In this document: positions 37,401 to 49,700 of the stretch, piece after piece
How positions within the stretch are numbered: position 1 is the first letter of the stretch
Layout: the number at the start of each line of letters is the position of its first letter
Assembly: GCA_038501195.1 (NCBI GenBank)
Contig: JBBPUQ010000007.1
Coordinates: 2,147,501-2,211,500, forward strand
From: Nemania diffusa
Taxonomy: Eukaryota > Ascomycota > Sordariomycetes > Xylariales > Xylariaceae
Reading direction: 5' to 3'
DNA: 64,000 bases
The notes under the pieces: model-generated
Seen by the model: the letters and a program-made list of their open reading frames with translations, nothing else
Told to the model about the DNA's origin: nothing
Databases searched by the model: none
Position numbers and translations under genes: made by a program

Positions 37401-38740
37401 CTGAGACCGCCGAGAATCAAGGGCGTGAATCGGAGATGTGAGACCTCCCTCACCTCGATAACCTGACCGCGACATTCTTTATGCCACGTTACGTCGCAAC
37501 CGCGTCAGCGTACACACGCGTCAAGTCCCTCTAGATTACGCCTGCTACGCCATATAGATCTTGGCGTCGGAGATGTTTTGCTATGCAGATCGATCTGGTA
37601 GTTGGAATGCATGGCATATATGAGACCTCTGTTTTGGCATGTCTCTGGTTTCCTTGCTTCTCTTCCCCTCTACTATCAGCTTTTCATTCTCCTCGTCTTG
37701 TCGGAAATAGGAAAGTGCGAGTACTATCCATAGATAGTATCAGGTCTGTCGGTACATTGTTTCCAGCTACACGAACCGCCCCAACGGTTCACATATGCCG
37801 TCGCTGGATCAGTACCTCTCGCGGGGCATAAGACACATAGCTAATCGTACTGTTTTAGCACTTTCCACAAGAAACTTAAGTACATACCGGTCTTTGTTCT
37901 TCTATGCTTTCGTCGCGCTGCATCATCAGAGTGCATGCTCTCATACCCCTTCTCGGTATATTTCTCTTTTCCGCTTCCTATCGACCCCTCATTAAGACTG
38001 GGCTAATATTATAAGACTAGCCGTATGCTGCAACTGGAAATATGACATAGTGCCACGAAGGGCGCGATGCCGTTCACATTTGATGCGAAACACGAAGTCT
38101 ACTTGCATCAACCACCGTGTCGGTGCCCATGGGCGAAGACCCAGTTCCGAGTTATTAGCCTTACCCTCCGGGTTAAAAGGGAAAATTCCGCAGCTCGAAA
38201 AATAAGGATTAGATAGAGTTGTCGAGAGTTCTCAAAAGCATGTTACAATATTAGCATGTAGCTATGAGATGTAGGTAAGTGGGAATCGGAATATATAGTC
38301 CGGGAGGGGCGTGATGTCAGGCCCCTATTGATCGAGTCGTACATACCTATGAATAGCAGATCTAAGCTTATCACCACCGAAAAGCAAAATATTACAATAC
38401 CGGGCATGCTTGATGTCGATAGTATTTCACTTAGTGTGGACGTTGGAGTAAAGCTGCTCGGGCTTGTCACAATTAAGCCTGGATAGGGTTTAGAATACGA
38501 TGACGTGACTTATGTTCGAGTGGCATAGTGCAAAAGGTTGAGTGTTAGAATAATGATAGGTTTAGCTTAATCCTTTTCTCCAATGCAATAATGATACAGA
38601 TGCAGTGCCGTCATAACTTCATGTAGAGCGGTCCCGAGAGTCTAGGCAATGGATAGTCCTCGCATGTCGGACCCAAACTCTAGACGTGGGTGCTTGGCCA
38701 CTCTCCTCCCATAAAATACAGTGTTGATGCAGACGTTTCC
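34431..38740. other. gene-free stretch right of the AT block, 4.3 kb
   Basis: GC content returns to normal but no gene is visible. Short ORFs such as 36831-37130 and the overlapping set at 37123-37475 lie open on both strands at once, as chance ORFs in GC-richer DNA do. TAGGTA-type words recur near 35290-35340. Nothing RNA-like could be supported. Confidence 0.4.
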
Positions 38741-39203
38741 TTACAAGTTACCCTTGACTTTCCCTTCGGCCGTCTTTGCGGCACCTTTAGCCTTACCCGC
38801 AAGTTCCTCGGACTCGGCCTTCATCTTGCTTCGGATCTCCTCGGCGGTACCAGTGGCTTTGTAGCTAGCCTCGGTGGCCTTACCCGTCACTGCCTCGGCC
38901 GCTTTTGCTGTTGGGGAGTCTTGTGTTAGTGACAGGACGATGGCTGTGCATTCGGGACATGCAAAGGCAAGATAGAGGGGTTGGGTTTGTCCCCAGTGGT
39001 CCAAATCACTTACCGCCTACATTGATAGTGTCAACAAGCTTGTCCGAGACCTTTCGATCAACGCTTTTTAATGTATCTTTGGCGCTCTCTGTCATTGTCT
39101 TGCGGGCGGCAATGCTTGTGCTAAATTGACGAGGGGCTTGGACTGAGGCCACTCTGGAGACCAGAGCCACACGGCGGATGGCTGCTTCTGAGAGAAACGA
39201 CAT
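38741..39203 (-). CDS. mitochondrial LEA-like small protein
   Basis: Two exons (39203-39014, 38907-38741) with a 106-nt intron encode 118 residues. The N-terminus (RRVALVSRVASVQAPRQFST) is an amphipathic Arg/Ser-rich mitochondrial presequence with a likely cleavage near FSTSIAARK. The remainder is hydrophilic and rich in Ala, Lys, Glu and Thr, in repeated amphipathic helical words (KAAEAVTGKATEASYKATG, AEGKVKGN). This resembles group-3 LEA or stress-protective proteins. There is no enzyme motif. The probable role is protein or membrane protection in the mitochondrial matrix under stress or desiccation, inferred from composition only. It stands alone in a gene-poor region. Confidence 0.85.
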
Positions 39204-42200
39204 TTTGATTTTTTTAAGGTTTAATATTTAATGTTTAATATGCAGAGGTTTTGGTGAACTGCCGGGTAGACTTGCTTGGTGGTATGGACGAGGGTGAAGG
39301 GCTTGTGTATGTGTGTTGGTTGATGGTGATTTGCTGGATATCGAAGAAGATAGAAAAACGTAAGACAATATCGAGTAAAAATTTAAATATCGACAGAATA
39401 TTTGCACTTCGTTGTTACCCTCTGTCTACGATGATGATGTGGTGTTGATGTCATCACTCTATGACCTAACATACATAGGTACATGGGTAGCTTATACGCG
39501 ATTGGCTGCTGGTTGCGAACGCCTTAGATAGATGGGGTAAATGCGGGGAGAGCTGCACGCAGCAGGTACTGTTCCGCCATGTTTTAGTGGAAAGTGACCT
39601 CACATATGACGATTGGACCTGTGTATGTAGACACCTCCCGAACCAAGCTCTTGTGGGCCATTGAAGCCTGTAAATACCAATCCCAGGGCTTTGGAGCTGG
39701 TAACTGTAGCCTTAATGACGCCACGCTGCGTCTTACCACGTGAGGTGTCCTTCATCATGTAGGTACGTATAAGTAGGTATGTATGTACGCAGTATTCAGT
39801 CTATACTGTAGTATATCTTCACTGAGGTGCGGGTTCACCCTTTATATATCTTCGGAAAGCTCGTATATCCGTTAATATTTCGAATCTCGAACACGATAAT
39901 TGCCGTGTCCACAACCAAGTATGTGTGACCGATAATCGCTTCCAGATAACCCCGAAGTGATGTTCGGATTGATTCGTTGGATGGTCCTCCGGTATAAGGC
40001 TTGTGTAGTGGAACGCAACCGGACAAGACTACCACCCGCGATTTAACGAGATGGGTATGCCTAAGTACCTAGGTGGTAGGTAATGGAGACCCGGCCGGTC
40101 GTGCTGACCACGGCATGTCTCGTGTTTCGGGGTATTGATAAACTACGCGAACAAGCTGAATCTTCCTCGAATATCCGATCCTGCCGGCATTTTCTCGCCC
40201 CCAAACGCCATGGTTCCCCGGCCAAGTCGCTTCGATCGGTAGTGAGGTGAAGATAGAAAGAGGCGAAGCCGCTTAACATAACATGATATGTTGTTATTGA
40301 TGTTGCCTTATTGGATCCTTCAGATCTCGATGACGCGGCCGTTCTGAATATCCTCGTGTACCTCAGCAAGACGAGCTGTCGAGTCTTGCCTATGTACGCG
40401 ATCCTCTTTCAGGTTTGAGCATTATAGGCTGACTAGCTAGACGTTACCCTGCCTATATGTTCTCGTTTCAAATCCCACTCGGTCCTAAGCAAGGAGCCGA
40501 TGCCCGAGCCGAGGCTTTGCTATACTTGTACAGTATCTTATCTCGATTGTCGTATGTAGTGGGAAGAGAGCTAACTAGGTATCTAGGACCGAGATTCTAT
40601 ACCTATGCGTACCTCTTATAGTTATTACAAGCAATCATCAGTTGTTCAATCGTCGATTCTCGTCTCCCCTTAAACGCCACCCCTCTTGCAATTGGGTATT
40701 CTATAAATACGATGGAGAAAGGGTGGTGTTAAGCATCTACTATGTGAGCTGCAAGGATCATTCTAGTGTATGCCAGTGTATCATGTAGGTGTCCTACTGT
40801 ACAAGTACAGGAGATACGGATAGTAGCTACATATGTATGCCTACCCCTGCATGTTTAGTTAGGTATTGGACAACAGGGAATTCCTTCGGTTTATTAGAGA
40901 GTTATACTATGCTCCGACTACGTACGTGTACTCTGTAGAACCAACAAACCGTAGTTCCAGTATCATGTCGATCTCCGATAACAAAAGTTGCAAACTGGTG
41001 CTAGAATGGATTATTGTGTGATACGGACGTGGAGTTATCTAGCGTCGGTCCCGAATTCCGAAGTTTGGAAACGACCGCATCGACTGAACCTCAATCGTGT
41101 CATCGTTGGTTCTCGAAGCAGGCTTAAGAAACTCTTGATCTTGGGTGCCAAGACTTGAATTATACCTGGAAAATGGTTGCCTTGTTACGTACCCTGCGTT
41201 GGATGTTCATCCTCCGATGATCTTCGGCACTTCTTGCATGTACTATACATGTTATGCTGTACATCATCATTCCATCCGATAAACTTGCTGTGTTGGGGCT
41301 ACCTACATACACGTAGACTTTCTAAAGTATATTTATCCATAAAAAAAAGGGCCGTAAAGTGCGCCATGAAGTGGTATGCTGTTAGAATTGGTTTAGCTTC
41401 ACGTCCTAACACTTAGTGCAGCTTCATTTCCAAAAAGAGGTATGGGCGATTAGAACTAAACTCATACTGGTAATTGCTACGAGATAGTTCTATTGAAGCT
41501 TACATATTAGAAATCACATTGTGTAGCTTTTCATACCGAGTTCATTTGATACTGTTTAAAAGATTTGAGGACAATTATTCTATTTTACGACTAGAAGGGA
41601 CGGCTTGTTCAACCTCTAGTCAATCTTAACTAACTGCTCAAAGATATCAGGCGTATTGTAATAGTTGTTCAGATGTACAATATTATATAAAGGAGACATA
41701 ATACCTTTGCAATCTTTTGAACTTCGTCTTTTGACTGGTAAGGCGCAACTAGATAGAAGCTCCGGTTTCCCCGATTTCGCGCATGCTTATGCGTCTTGTT
41801 AGCTGCAGCTCACTGCAGCGTTCGCTTTCGTATGAGTAGTAGCAAGTTGCTAGATCAGCATCGAGTGGTCCCGGAAATGGGTTTGATGTGACTCAGGGAA
41901 ATAGTCACGAGGCGGTAGGAGTGATCGGATTCCAGTTGGGATTCTAGTATTCAATAAAAGCCCCTGCCTAGGCCACGTTTCAAGCCTGACCGTACAAAAA
42001 TACCATCGCTATCTAAATCATCCCTTCTCAAGATCCAGGACAGATAGTACCGTCAGCCTATATGCCATGGAAGATGACGCTTCGCATGATGAGTGGACAC
42101 GCAATACCTTAAAACCCGGTTATCCTCCACCGTATATTGTGTACGGGAACAGGGTTGCGATCTACGTGGACTATACGCACCCCCCCTACTGTCTTAATAT

Positions 42201-44948
42201 AGGGTATGGAATACCTTATCTACATGACTATGTAGGTATGTATGTAGGTAATGAGAGATACCTAGAGCCATCCACTGAGGTTTCATAGAAAGAACCGAGA
42301 GAATGGATCCGTGGTCCGCTAGGATGAACACGCCCAATGGGTAATGTCCGCCATACCCAGTTTTCAGAAGCTAATGCAGCTGTGCCGCTCACTTGCTTAG
42401 CTTGGTGTAGTGTATGTATGCGTACAATGCTTACACTACCTCTGTACAGGCTTCGCCTGCATTTCGGAACATCTACCAACGGTATAGGTACACGGTTCTA
42501 GCCTAGACGCTTGCGTGATCTACGAGCGTGATCTCTCGGTACCATACACGGAACTCGGTCATATATTGTACCCAGGCGTTCTACCTTCGAGCTGAGTCTT
42601 ACGTTCTCATGCAGACGCTACTTTCTGACCATTCGCACCGTCGTTCCGATTCGACTGAAGAGCAACGATGTCGATCCCAAGGGGGAGCGAGAATTACTCT
42701 CTGTTCACCGACGCATGCAACTCTACGCTTTGAGCTGCAAGCACGTTACACTACTTAGATAGCTACATGCATATAGTAGGGCTGTTGCTGACATGGTAAG
42801 ATTTGAGCACACAATGCCACCCCATGTTGTGCTGGATGAAACCCCCCCTCCTCGGTTCAGCATGCCTAGGTAGTGTACGTGTGTTGTGCCTATTGTCGGG
42901 CCGGTCGCAGCGTGCATCGTGGCAGCAATGATGACATGCGGAGCTCGTTGGCTTTGGAACCATTGCGCCAAGTTGTGTGTAATCATGATGGGGTACCTAC
43001 ACAGTCTTGCCGGGCCGAAGCGTTCCCGGGACGGTCCCCGGATGTCTCTCTCTCTAACTGTGACAAAGGACCCTTACCCAAGCATGGTATATGCTGCTGT
43101 TCCATCGACCCCAACGCGACTGTGTGCAAAGCCCCCAACGACGGCGGCTGTGGTGGCAATACTACTGTGCACGTGTGGCCTGATTCTTGGCCAGCATCAC
43201 GCAAGACGAAGAAGCCAAACCACAGAGCGACGCATGTCAGCTAGCCGCATGCTATATTTTGAGACCTGTCATAAACTTACGTCGCCGGTCGTGGGCACGT
43301 ACGGGTAGCTATGTAGGCTCGAATTAACCATATTTTAACCTAACCACCAATAACTGGAATAGGAAAGGTCGAGATTAGCAATCTCCTCCTACCAGCCGCT
43401 GCATGGTCATTCAGAACACCATACCTATCTAGTTCGTGTCCGATTAAGCTAGGCAGGCTCTGGAGTTTACCAGATCTTACCTGGACATACCTACGCCGCT
43501 CGCTCGCTTGACATGGCGTAGCAGAGCGCGCTTACACCAGGCACGTCCCAATTGGGCGGGAATAAGTTAGAGCCTCGAACTTTTTGTATCTTCGGTCCCC
43601 GGCTGACAGCCTGGCGCAATTCAATCAACTCGACCATCACCGCCTCCCCCATCCTCCTCCTCGGGCTTGGCTCGCCCTCAGATTCATGATCGACATACCT
43701 ACATACTTGGTACATTTATAGATACCTCCCGGTAGATGGGGGCCGAGTGCCTGCCTCCCCGGCAGGCAGACTGTCGACTTTATCATCCGCCTTTCGAATT
43801 CGAATACAATATCTTATGTTTAGACGGAGACTGTGTTTCTTTAACAACTATCATGTCGATATTGCCCACCAAGTTGTCGACACCTGGGCGGGTGTGGAAT
43901 GTATATCCAAAATTTCTGTCTGTATTCAAAACTCACCAGCACAGCCTAGTATCATATTCAACCACACACAAGCCAAGCTTAGCTAAGTTCGCCCTGGTGA
44001 TGAGGTTTCTCTTTTAGACGAGCATCCTCTCAGAGCTGCTGCTGAGCATGCATTCATCCAGCTTTGATGCCTAGCTAGGTAGTCATCATCAGCCATGGCT
44101 AAGCACTCCCCATCCTAGGATATAGCAATGTCATACCCTCCCTTACGTCAGGGCTGTGTTTCGACATCATCCATGGATTTCCACGCTTGGGCGAGTCGCA
44201 TGCCATTGGGCAGGGGTGATATTAACTTATATCTTCGCAGGGGATCCGACAAACGAGGTGGAGGGTCGGGAACCATAGTCCTGGTAACTTAGCCTAGCAA
44301 GCTGTGCAGAATCCTTGCTAGCGATTTTCCTAGTGTATAATGCTCGTCCGGAATGGTGGGCCAAGGTTACCCCAATATCGCAGACCAGGTGACCAAACAT
44401 GCATTTTCGAGCCCCCCTACCCATTGATGTGTAATGTGTAGTGTAGGTACAATCTATGCCGGCACCGTAGGGAGAGGAGATCCGCGGGCATTAACCAGAT
44501 GCTTCCCTGGCGGTGCCAAAGGCGCTACCCAGCACGGCTCGTCCCCCGAGCGCCTCTCAGGATGATTGTCCTAAACGTGGAGTGACGAGGGGCACTGCAA
44601 TCCACCGCATTGGGATCGTTCCTCCGGGCTAAGCAGCCCTTGACGTCTTTGAACGACGGTCGAAAGTACATCTCCCGCTATCAGCCAGGTTCTTGTCTAA
44701 TAATGACTCTCAGGTAGATAAAACCTTACGTACACTCGTTCAGCCTTTGGAGGGGTCTAAGAGATCTTCATTCTCTTCCAGCGCTATTTGCGGCTTTCAC
44801 AATTGACCTACTTGTACTGTACAGTGCTGTTTCCGAACCCATCCCTAGACGCTGCCCAGCTTCTCCCTTATTAGCAGGCATCTCCTCGGAGTAAGTCTAT
44901 TGGTCTGTCACTACTTCATCTCGTACAAAACCTCATGAGATGTCCATG

Positions 44949-44967
44949 TTTGGTTTAGCAAACCAAA
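44949..44967. promoter_or_regulatory. inverted repeat TTTGGTTT-AGC-AAACCAAA
   Basis: Perfect 8-bp arms with a 3-nt spacer lie about 165 bp before the ATG at 45133. Allowing one extra A, the arms extend to 11 bp. The form fits a dimeric regulator site, but no factor is identified. Confidence 0.45.
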
Positions 44968-45012
44968 ACATAGCAACTATTCATCCACCCAATCACCACC
45001 ATCTAATTCCCC

Positions 45013-45066
45013 CTTTTGTTCAACACCAGACCTTTTTGTTCAATAACAGCCCATTTGTTCAACAGC
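45013..45066. repeat. three ~20-bp tandem repeats with core TTTGTTCAA
   Basis: TTTGTTCAA occurs at 45015, 45035 and 45054, inside three imperfect units of 19-20 bp of the form C-TTTTGTTCAA-CA-CAG. They lie 70-120 bp before the acyltransferase ATG, so they may be promoter or 5' UTR elements. Confidence 0.6.
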
Positions 45067-45132
45067 CAATTGAGTGACACGCTTTAGGGATATAGCTAGC
45101 CAAGAGAGTCTTGACCAGTTTCCTCCAGAAAA

Positions 45133-46716
45133 ATGTATACAGACTTGCCACATGCTTTAGGCCATATTGTACGGAAACGTCGCCATCGCCAGCAATCACC
45201 CATCGATTCGAAGCCAGATAAAGTGCGTAGGGCACTATCAGCTCCGCACCCCACGCCACGATACTTGACAATGCAGACACCCGATTGCTTCACAGAAGAG
45301 CAGCTATCAGTGTTCAACCAATGCTCCCCTCGCGGGTATATATGCGTTGTACTTTGTTTTCCTTTCAACAACTCGCGACGTAAAGACGCTATCAACCATC
45401 TTCAACAATCACTAGCACGGCTCGCGAATGAGCGTCCCCTCTTTGCTGGCCGACTACGAGCCACTAGCAATGGCAGAGTAGTCATACGGCAGTCCCGTGT
45501 TTTTGATATACCCTTCAAGGAGGTGCCTTATGACGAGCTTGTACCTTACGAAGACGGGAACGAGGTCACATATGAACAACTTAAACGGAAAGAATTCCCT
45601 CCAGAAAGGTTCATTCACTCACGGTACGGAATCCCGGGTCTTGGGGATTCCACTGGTGACCTTTTACCGGTATCAAAGGTCGAGGTTGCATTTGCCCCCG
45701 GTGGACTTCTACTTTCAATATTCCTCCAGCATGCAATTACGGATGGAGGCTCGTTGGAGGTTTTCCTCAAAGCTTTTGGCAATCGGACCCGGAACATCTC
45801 AGATTCTCTACCATCGGAGCAGAGACTCCCTGTTCCAACCCCTAGACTGCATGGTGTGGAGAGCGGCAAGCTTTCGGAAACGTCCGCGTTCAGGGGATTA
45901 GTGAAAAGCTGTCCAGAGTATACAATTCTTACAGATCTCAGTGGTCCAACGCAACCGATACCGCAGACTACTGGGCTACCTGTATCGAGCCTAAGGAAAA
46001 TAGGTAAAATCTTCGTCTTTACCGCCGAAAAACTAGATGAACTCCGAGATCTGATCATGAAGGAGAACAAATCGGACACTCGACCCACAGCATATATAAG
46101 TCTCGCGACTCTCGCTTTCGCCCACATCACCAAAGCCCGGATCAAGAATGAGCCACGCCTAACAGGAATCGAACCGAGCCAGAAGGCAACGCTGTGGAAT
46201 TCAGTAAATTGGCGGCCAAGAGCCTTCCCACGTACTGCTACGGAAAACTACTTCGGCAATGCGGTCTTACCAGCTGTGACGAGGGTCACGCGAGAGCACG
46301 TTAACGGCGCTTGTTACGATAACGGTGATCTCGCGCGTCTATCAATATCAGTTAAAAGGTCTATTGAGGTGGTTGATGAAGATTACGTTAGGCAGCGCAT
46401 GTCAATGATGTCTCAAGCACCCGATCCACGCATGGTGGGTGTTAACTACGATCCTCGTTCGCCAGAGACGCTTGCCTTCAACACCTGGCGCCACTTTGGT
46501 GCCGACGCTGAGTGGGATATCCCGGGTGTGCCCGTTACTAAACCGGATAGCATCAGGAGAGCGACGGGTGGATGGGGTCTAGGCACTGCGCTACTTCTGC
46601 CAGCGAAGAAGAATTCCAACCGCCAGGAGTTATTTGTGAGCTTGTCAGTTGACGCTATGCAGGCGTTGTGTCAGGACGAGAGATGGATGCGATGGGTCGA
46701 CAGGGTCATTGGGTAA
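45133..46716 (+). CDS. HXXXD-type acyltransferase (BAHD / trichothecene-acetyltransferase-like)
   Basis: A single exon of 527 codons. Residues 1-46 are basic and not family-like, so the ATG at 45271 (MQTPDCFTEEQLSVFNQ, 481 residues) may be the true start. That segment matches the LSxxD/NQ opening of the superfamily. The catalytic motif is HAITDG at residues 200-205: His200 acts as general base and Asp204 is structural. The NYFGNA stretch matches the conserved NYFGN(C/A) motif, and HFGADAEWDIPG lies where the family carries its DFGWG-like loop, here altered. Such enzymes transfer acyl groups from CoA to alcohols or amines in fungal detoxification or metabolite synthesis. The acceptor is unknown. 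The gene is isolated, with no cluster partners within 6 kb on either side. Confidence 0.9.
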   Translation: MYTDLPHALGHIVRKRRHRQQSPIDSKPDKVRRALSAPHPTPRYLTMQTPDCFTEEQLSVFNQCSPRGYICVVLCFPFNNSRRKDAINHLQQSLARLANERPLFAGRLRATSNGRVVIRQSRVFDIPFKEVPYDELVPYEDGNEVTYEQLKRKEFPPERFIHSRYGIPGLGDSTGDLLPVSKVEVAFAPGGLLLSIFLQHAITDGGSLEVFLKAFGNRTRNISDSLPSEQRLPVPTPRLHGVESGKLSETSAFRGLVKSCPEYTILTDLSGPTQPIPQTTGLPVSSLRKIGKIFVFTAEKLDELRDLIMKENKSDTRPTAYISLATLAFAHITKARIKNEPRLTGIEPSQKATLWNSVNWRPRAFPRTATENYFGNAVLPAVTRVTREHVNGACYDNGDLARLSISVKRSIEVVDEDYVRQRMSMMSQAPDPRMVGVNYDPRSPETLAFNTWRHFGADAEWDIPGVPVTKPDSIRRATGGWGLGTALLLPAKKNSNRQELFVSLSVDAMQALCQDERWMRWVDRVIG

Positions 46717-49700
46717 TAGAGACGGCGATGCATGGTTGCTAATGAACGGCGCATTGGGAACATAACTATACCCCGGGATTGATACATGTACTATTTTTCT
46801 ATGAAACCCATTTCTCTAAGTGCTTATCTTCGAGGCCAGGTGATCTGCTGTGTATGTGATTTGCGTAAGATACCCCTCTTCACGGTTACCCAAATAGTAG
46901 TAGTTGGCACGACCGTAACACTCTGCGGAGTATGCGGGTAGTCCTATGCACTCCTCGCATCTCTGCCGTAACTGTAGCTGAATTATCCCTAGTGTAGCTA
47001 TTTCTGTTTCTTCCCCTGGCTCGCTCATACTACATACTTACCTACCTGGCCTCCTAAGTAACATCGCCCTTCGTCCGGAACTTGGCTCGCGTCATTTTTC
47101 GAACACCATCATAAGAGATTCCAGACTGCCTATGTACCAACCCTACCTAGACACCGTAGGCCTAGGCTTATGCTCATCTAGGTATGTGCTTGATTCGCCA
47201 TCTTACATACATACACTCTGCTAGCGACGTGTACACAACACGGAGTCCTCCGCCAGACACTAGATATGCGCTATCACTCAGAAAACTCCCCATTGGCGGC
47301 CCGCTGTGATTGTTTACATCTGTGCCTGGCTAAGAACTCCCTACGGTACGCACGGGGTACAGATCAGTATCATTAGCAGATGGAGTAGCTCGGGCATTTC
47401 TTACACTAACAGTACAAGCCCCGCCAAGGTAATACTTGGCAGCAAGCACGGCTAACAATAGGTACAGTACATACGCTACCCAGGTAACATGAGCCCACAA
47501 GACCCTAGCTAGAAGCTGGCCATGGCCTGCGTGCCAAGCTCGTAAATCGCTTGAGCCTGTACCGCTTACAACTCTCTGGGCAGAGAGGCTAGCATTTCTA
47601 ACTAGAAACTCTGAGATGGTGTGGTGGAAAATAACTTAGCGGATTACATACACCCATACAAGTCCGGGTGCTAATGACACCCCGGGCCTCTCTCGGGAAG
47701 TACCAAGCACCAGAGACACTAGGAATTAACAACTCTAATTACCGGATGTGTGGATCCGGCTACCCGGGGTCCAGAGAAAACGAGGGAAAAATGGGGGCAC
47801 CAGCACCGGGTATGACTACGTCTCATCCGGTAGTGTCCTTGGGTTTTTCAGAAATTCTGTTGGACCAGAGAGAAAAGAAAAACATGCACACATGCACACT
47901 CTATTATTGCGCACTATATCAGTCCTTACGTGATGTACGATCCCTTGCATAAACGCCAAGACTGGAGAGAACGAAAAAAAACTTACAGGGGTTCGCACTA
48001 GTCTTACACTATTTAGACAGGGAATTACACGCAATGCCAAGACTTGAACCTCAACCAAAAGAATAGATTCAGCGTCACCAGCGCCAGCTAGGTAAAAGGC
48101 AGTTCTAACAAGCTTCAGGGGCATATTCAGCCCACGCGTTCGATACCTGATCTAGCTTATCATGCTACGAGCCGTGGTTGCGATTGGTCGTTAATCTAGG
48201 ACCATGGGTAGGGTTGACTAGTGTGTTTTGTTAGTCAAGCGAAAATGCGGACTATGGCCGCCTAGTGTACTTAGGCAACCTAAATAATGCGAGCTGATGA
48301 CTAGGGACTTGGTGAGGCAAAGAATAATTGCGAGGGAAAATTAAGAGCGGATAGTAAGATACAGTTATAATTATCAAAGCAAATCTAAGAGTTGTTTCGC
48401 AGATATTTCTATACATATATACCGTTCTGAACCAAAATCCGGCTTTAATCCTAGGGTTATATTAGAAAGCTCTACGAAATACTAAGGACTAAATGTATCA
48501 CAATTCTAGTGGTGGAGGCTCTCTTTGTATTCCGTTTTAGGTATATAAAAGTACATAAAGTGCACCATCTCTATTAGAGCTTAGTGGACTAATCTACTCA
48601 TTATTGTCACCGAACCCCTTTTATGATGAGCGATCAATTAAGCATCATCTCTTCTATTACGGCATAGGTATCTAAAGCTAAGACCATGGAGATGGCATAT
48701 AACTATCCCTAATAACATGCTATCAAATCTTCACGCGACACTGTCTTAGGATGCCAAGCAACCGTAGATCTACGATTATTATGGTATACATGCACGCCCA
48801 TACCCATGACGATGGAACGGTTGTAAAATAGCGTAATCATGTGAGATGAAGTAGGTACAGTATGCCCTCATGACTTGATTTACATACATACACACGCTAC
48901 GTAGCACAGCGTATCACACTACAGCCATTGGAAAGATTGCGTGGTACACGCACGGCGGCTTGGCTATTTCGCGGCACCCATCCGTCGGGCCGGGCCGCTG
49001 TGTTTGCAGAATACGGTTCGAAGACAACTAGAGACAAACCGCAACCAACGGTACCCAGATACCCTACATACAGCACACTAGGGGCTTTTATATTAATATA
49101 GATTAACTATGGGCGCCGATGAGTGATCCAAATTGCATGAATTCGTCCATAGGATCCTAAGTTTGACAAATGCTTTTCAGTCTACAGACACTAGGCGGGG
49201 TCATCTTGACTAGTGTCAGGTAGGCTAATAGTTTGTTGGATTACGGCAAATATTGGTACGATTTTTCATGCGGCACGATCTTGCAGGATCCCTGCTATGA
49301 ACGTTTTGAAGAGCCTTGGAGATTACGGTGCTTCTAAAACCGATAAAGGTGATGTGGAGATAGACACCGCTCCCGCACCCCGTGCATTGTACTTTCATGG
49401 CTAAAGTAATTACTGGGATAGGTACCAGCGGCTATGACATCCCCCTTGCACTTCGTCACCACTCCGCAAAGTTCCTCAGAAAAATAGTACTCCCTACTAC
49501 GTACGTATTTATTTACATTGAAGGAGGTAATGCAAGTGTTGCAAGTTGTGAAAGCCACGCTGAGAGCCTATGTACAGTCGTCTATGTTCATGCTAGATAT
49601 AACTAGCAACAGCCAGTTCACAACGGAGGATTTACCTAAGCCGCGTTTCCCATCACGTTTTATTTCGACCAAGCGGCCTCTAAACCTACGTAGTCCTAGG

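Larger units (their letters stand above)
39204..45132. other. gene-free stretch, 5.9 kb
   Basis: No gene is supported. A GC-rich zone at 42870-43310 is open in two overlapping plus frames (123 and 140 codons) and in a minus frame (42983-43204) at once, and none looks like a known protein. TACCTA/TAGGTA words are frequent (39760, 40790, 42230). The last 200 bp hold the promoter elements of the acyltransferase at 45133. Confidence 0.4.

Noticed and set aside
36831..37475. Cluster of ORFs of 65-99 codons right of the AT block
   Set aside because: Open on both strands at once, low-information composition, and no recognisable domain.
42873..43308. Overlapping ORFs of 123 and 140 codons, one Cys-rich
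   Set aside because: Two plus frames and part of a minus frame are open together in a GC-rich patch. There is no signal peptide in a credible position, no splice support and no known domain.
41146..48048. Shared 14-mer TGCCAAGACTTGAA at 41146 and 48035
   Set aside because: Several chance 14-mer pairs are expected in 64 kb, and similarity does not extend beyond the 14-mer.
48035..48085. Minus-strand tRNA-like A and B boxes (TAGCTGGCGCTGG, GGTTCAAGTC)
   Set aside because: Acceptor and T-arm stems do not form, so it is not a tRNA gene; it could at most be a decayed SINE head.
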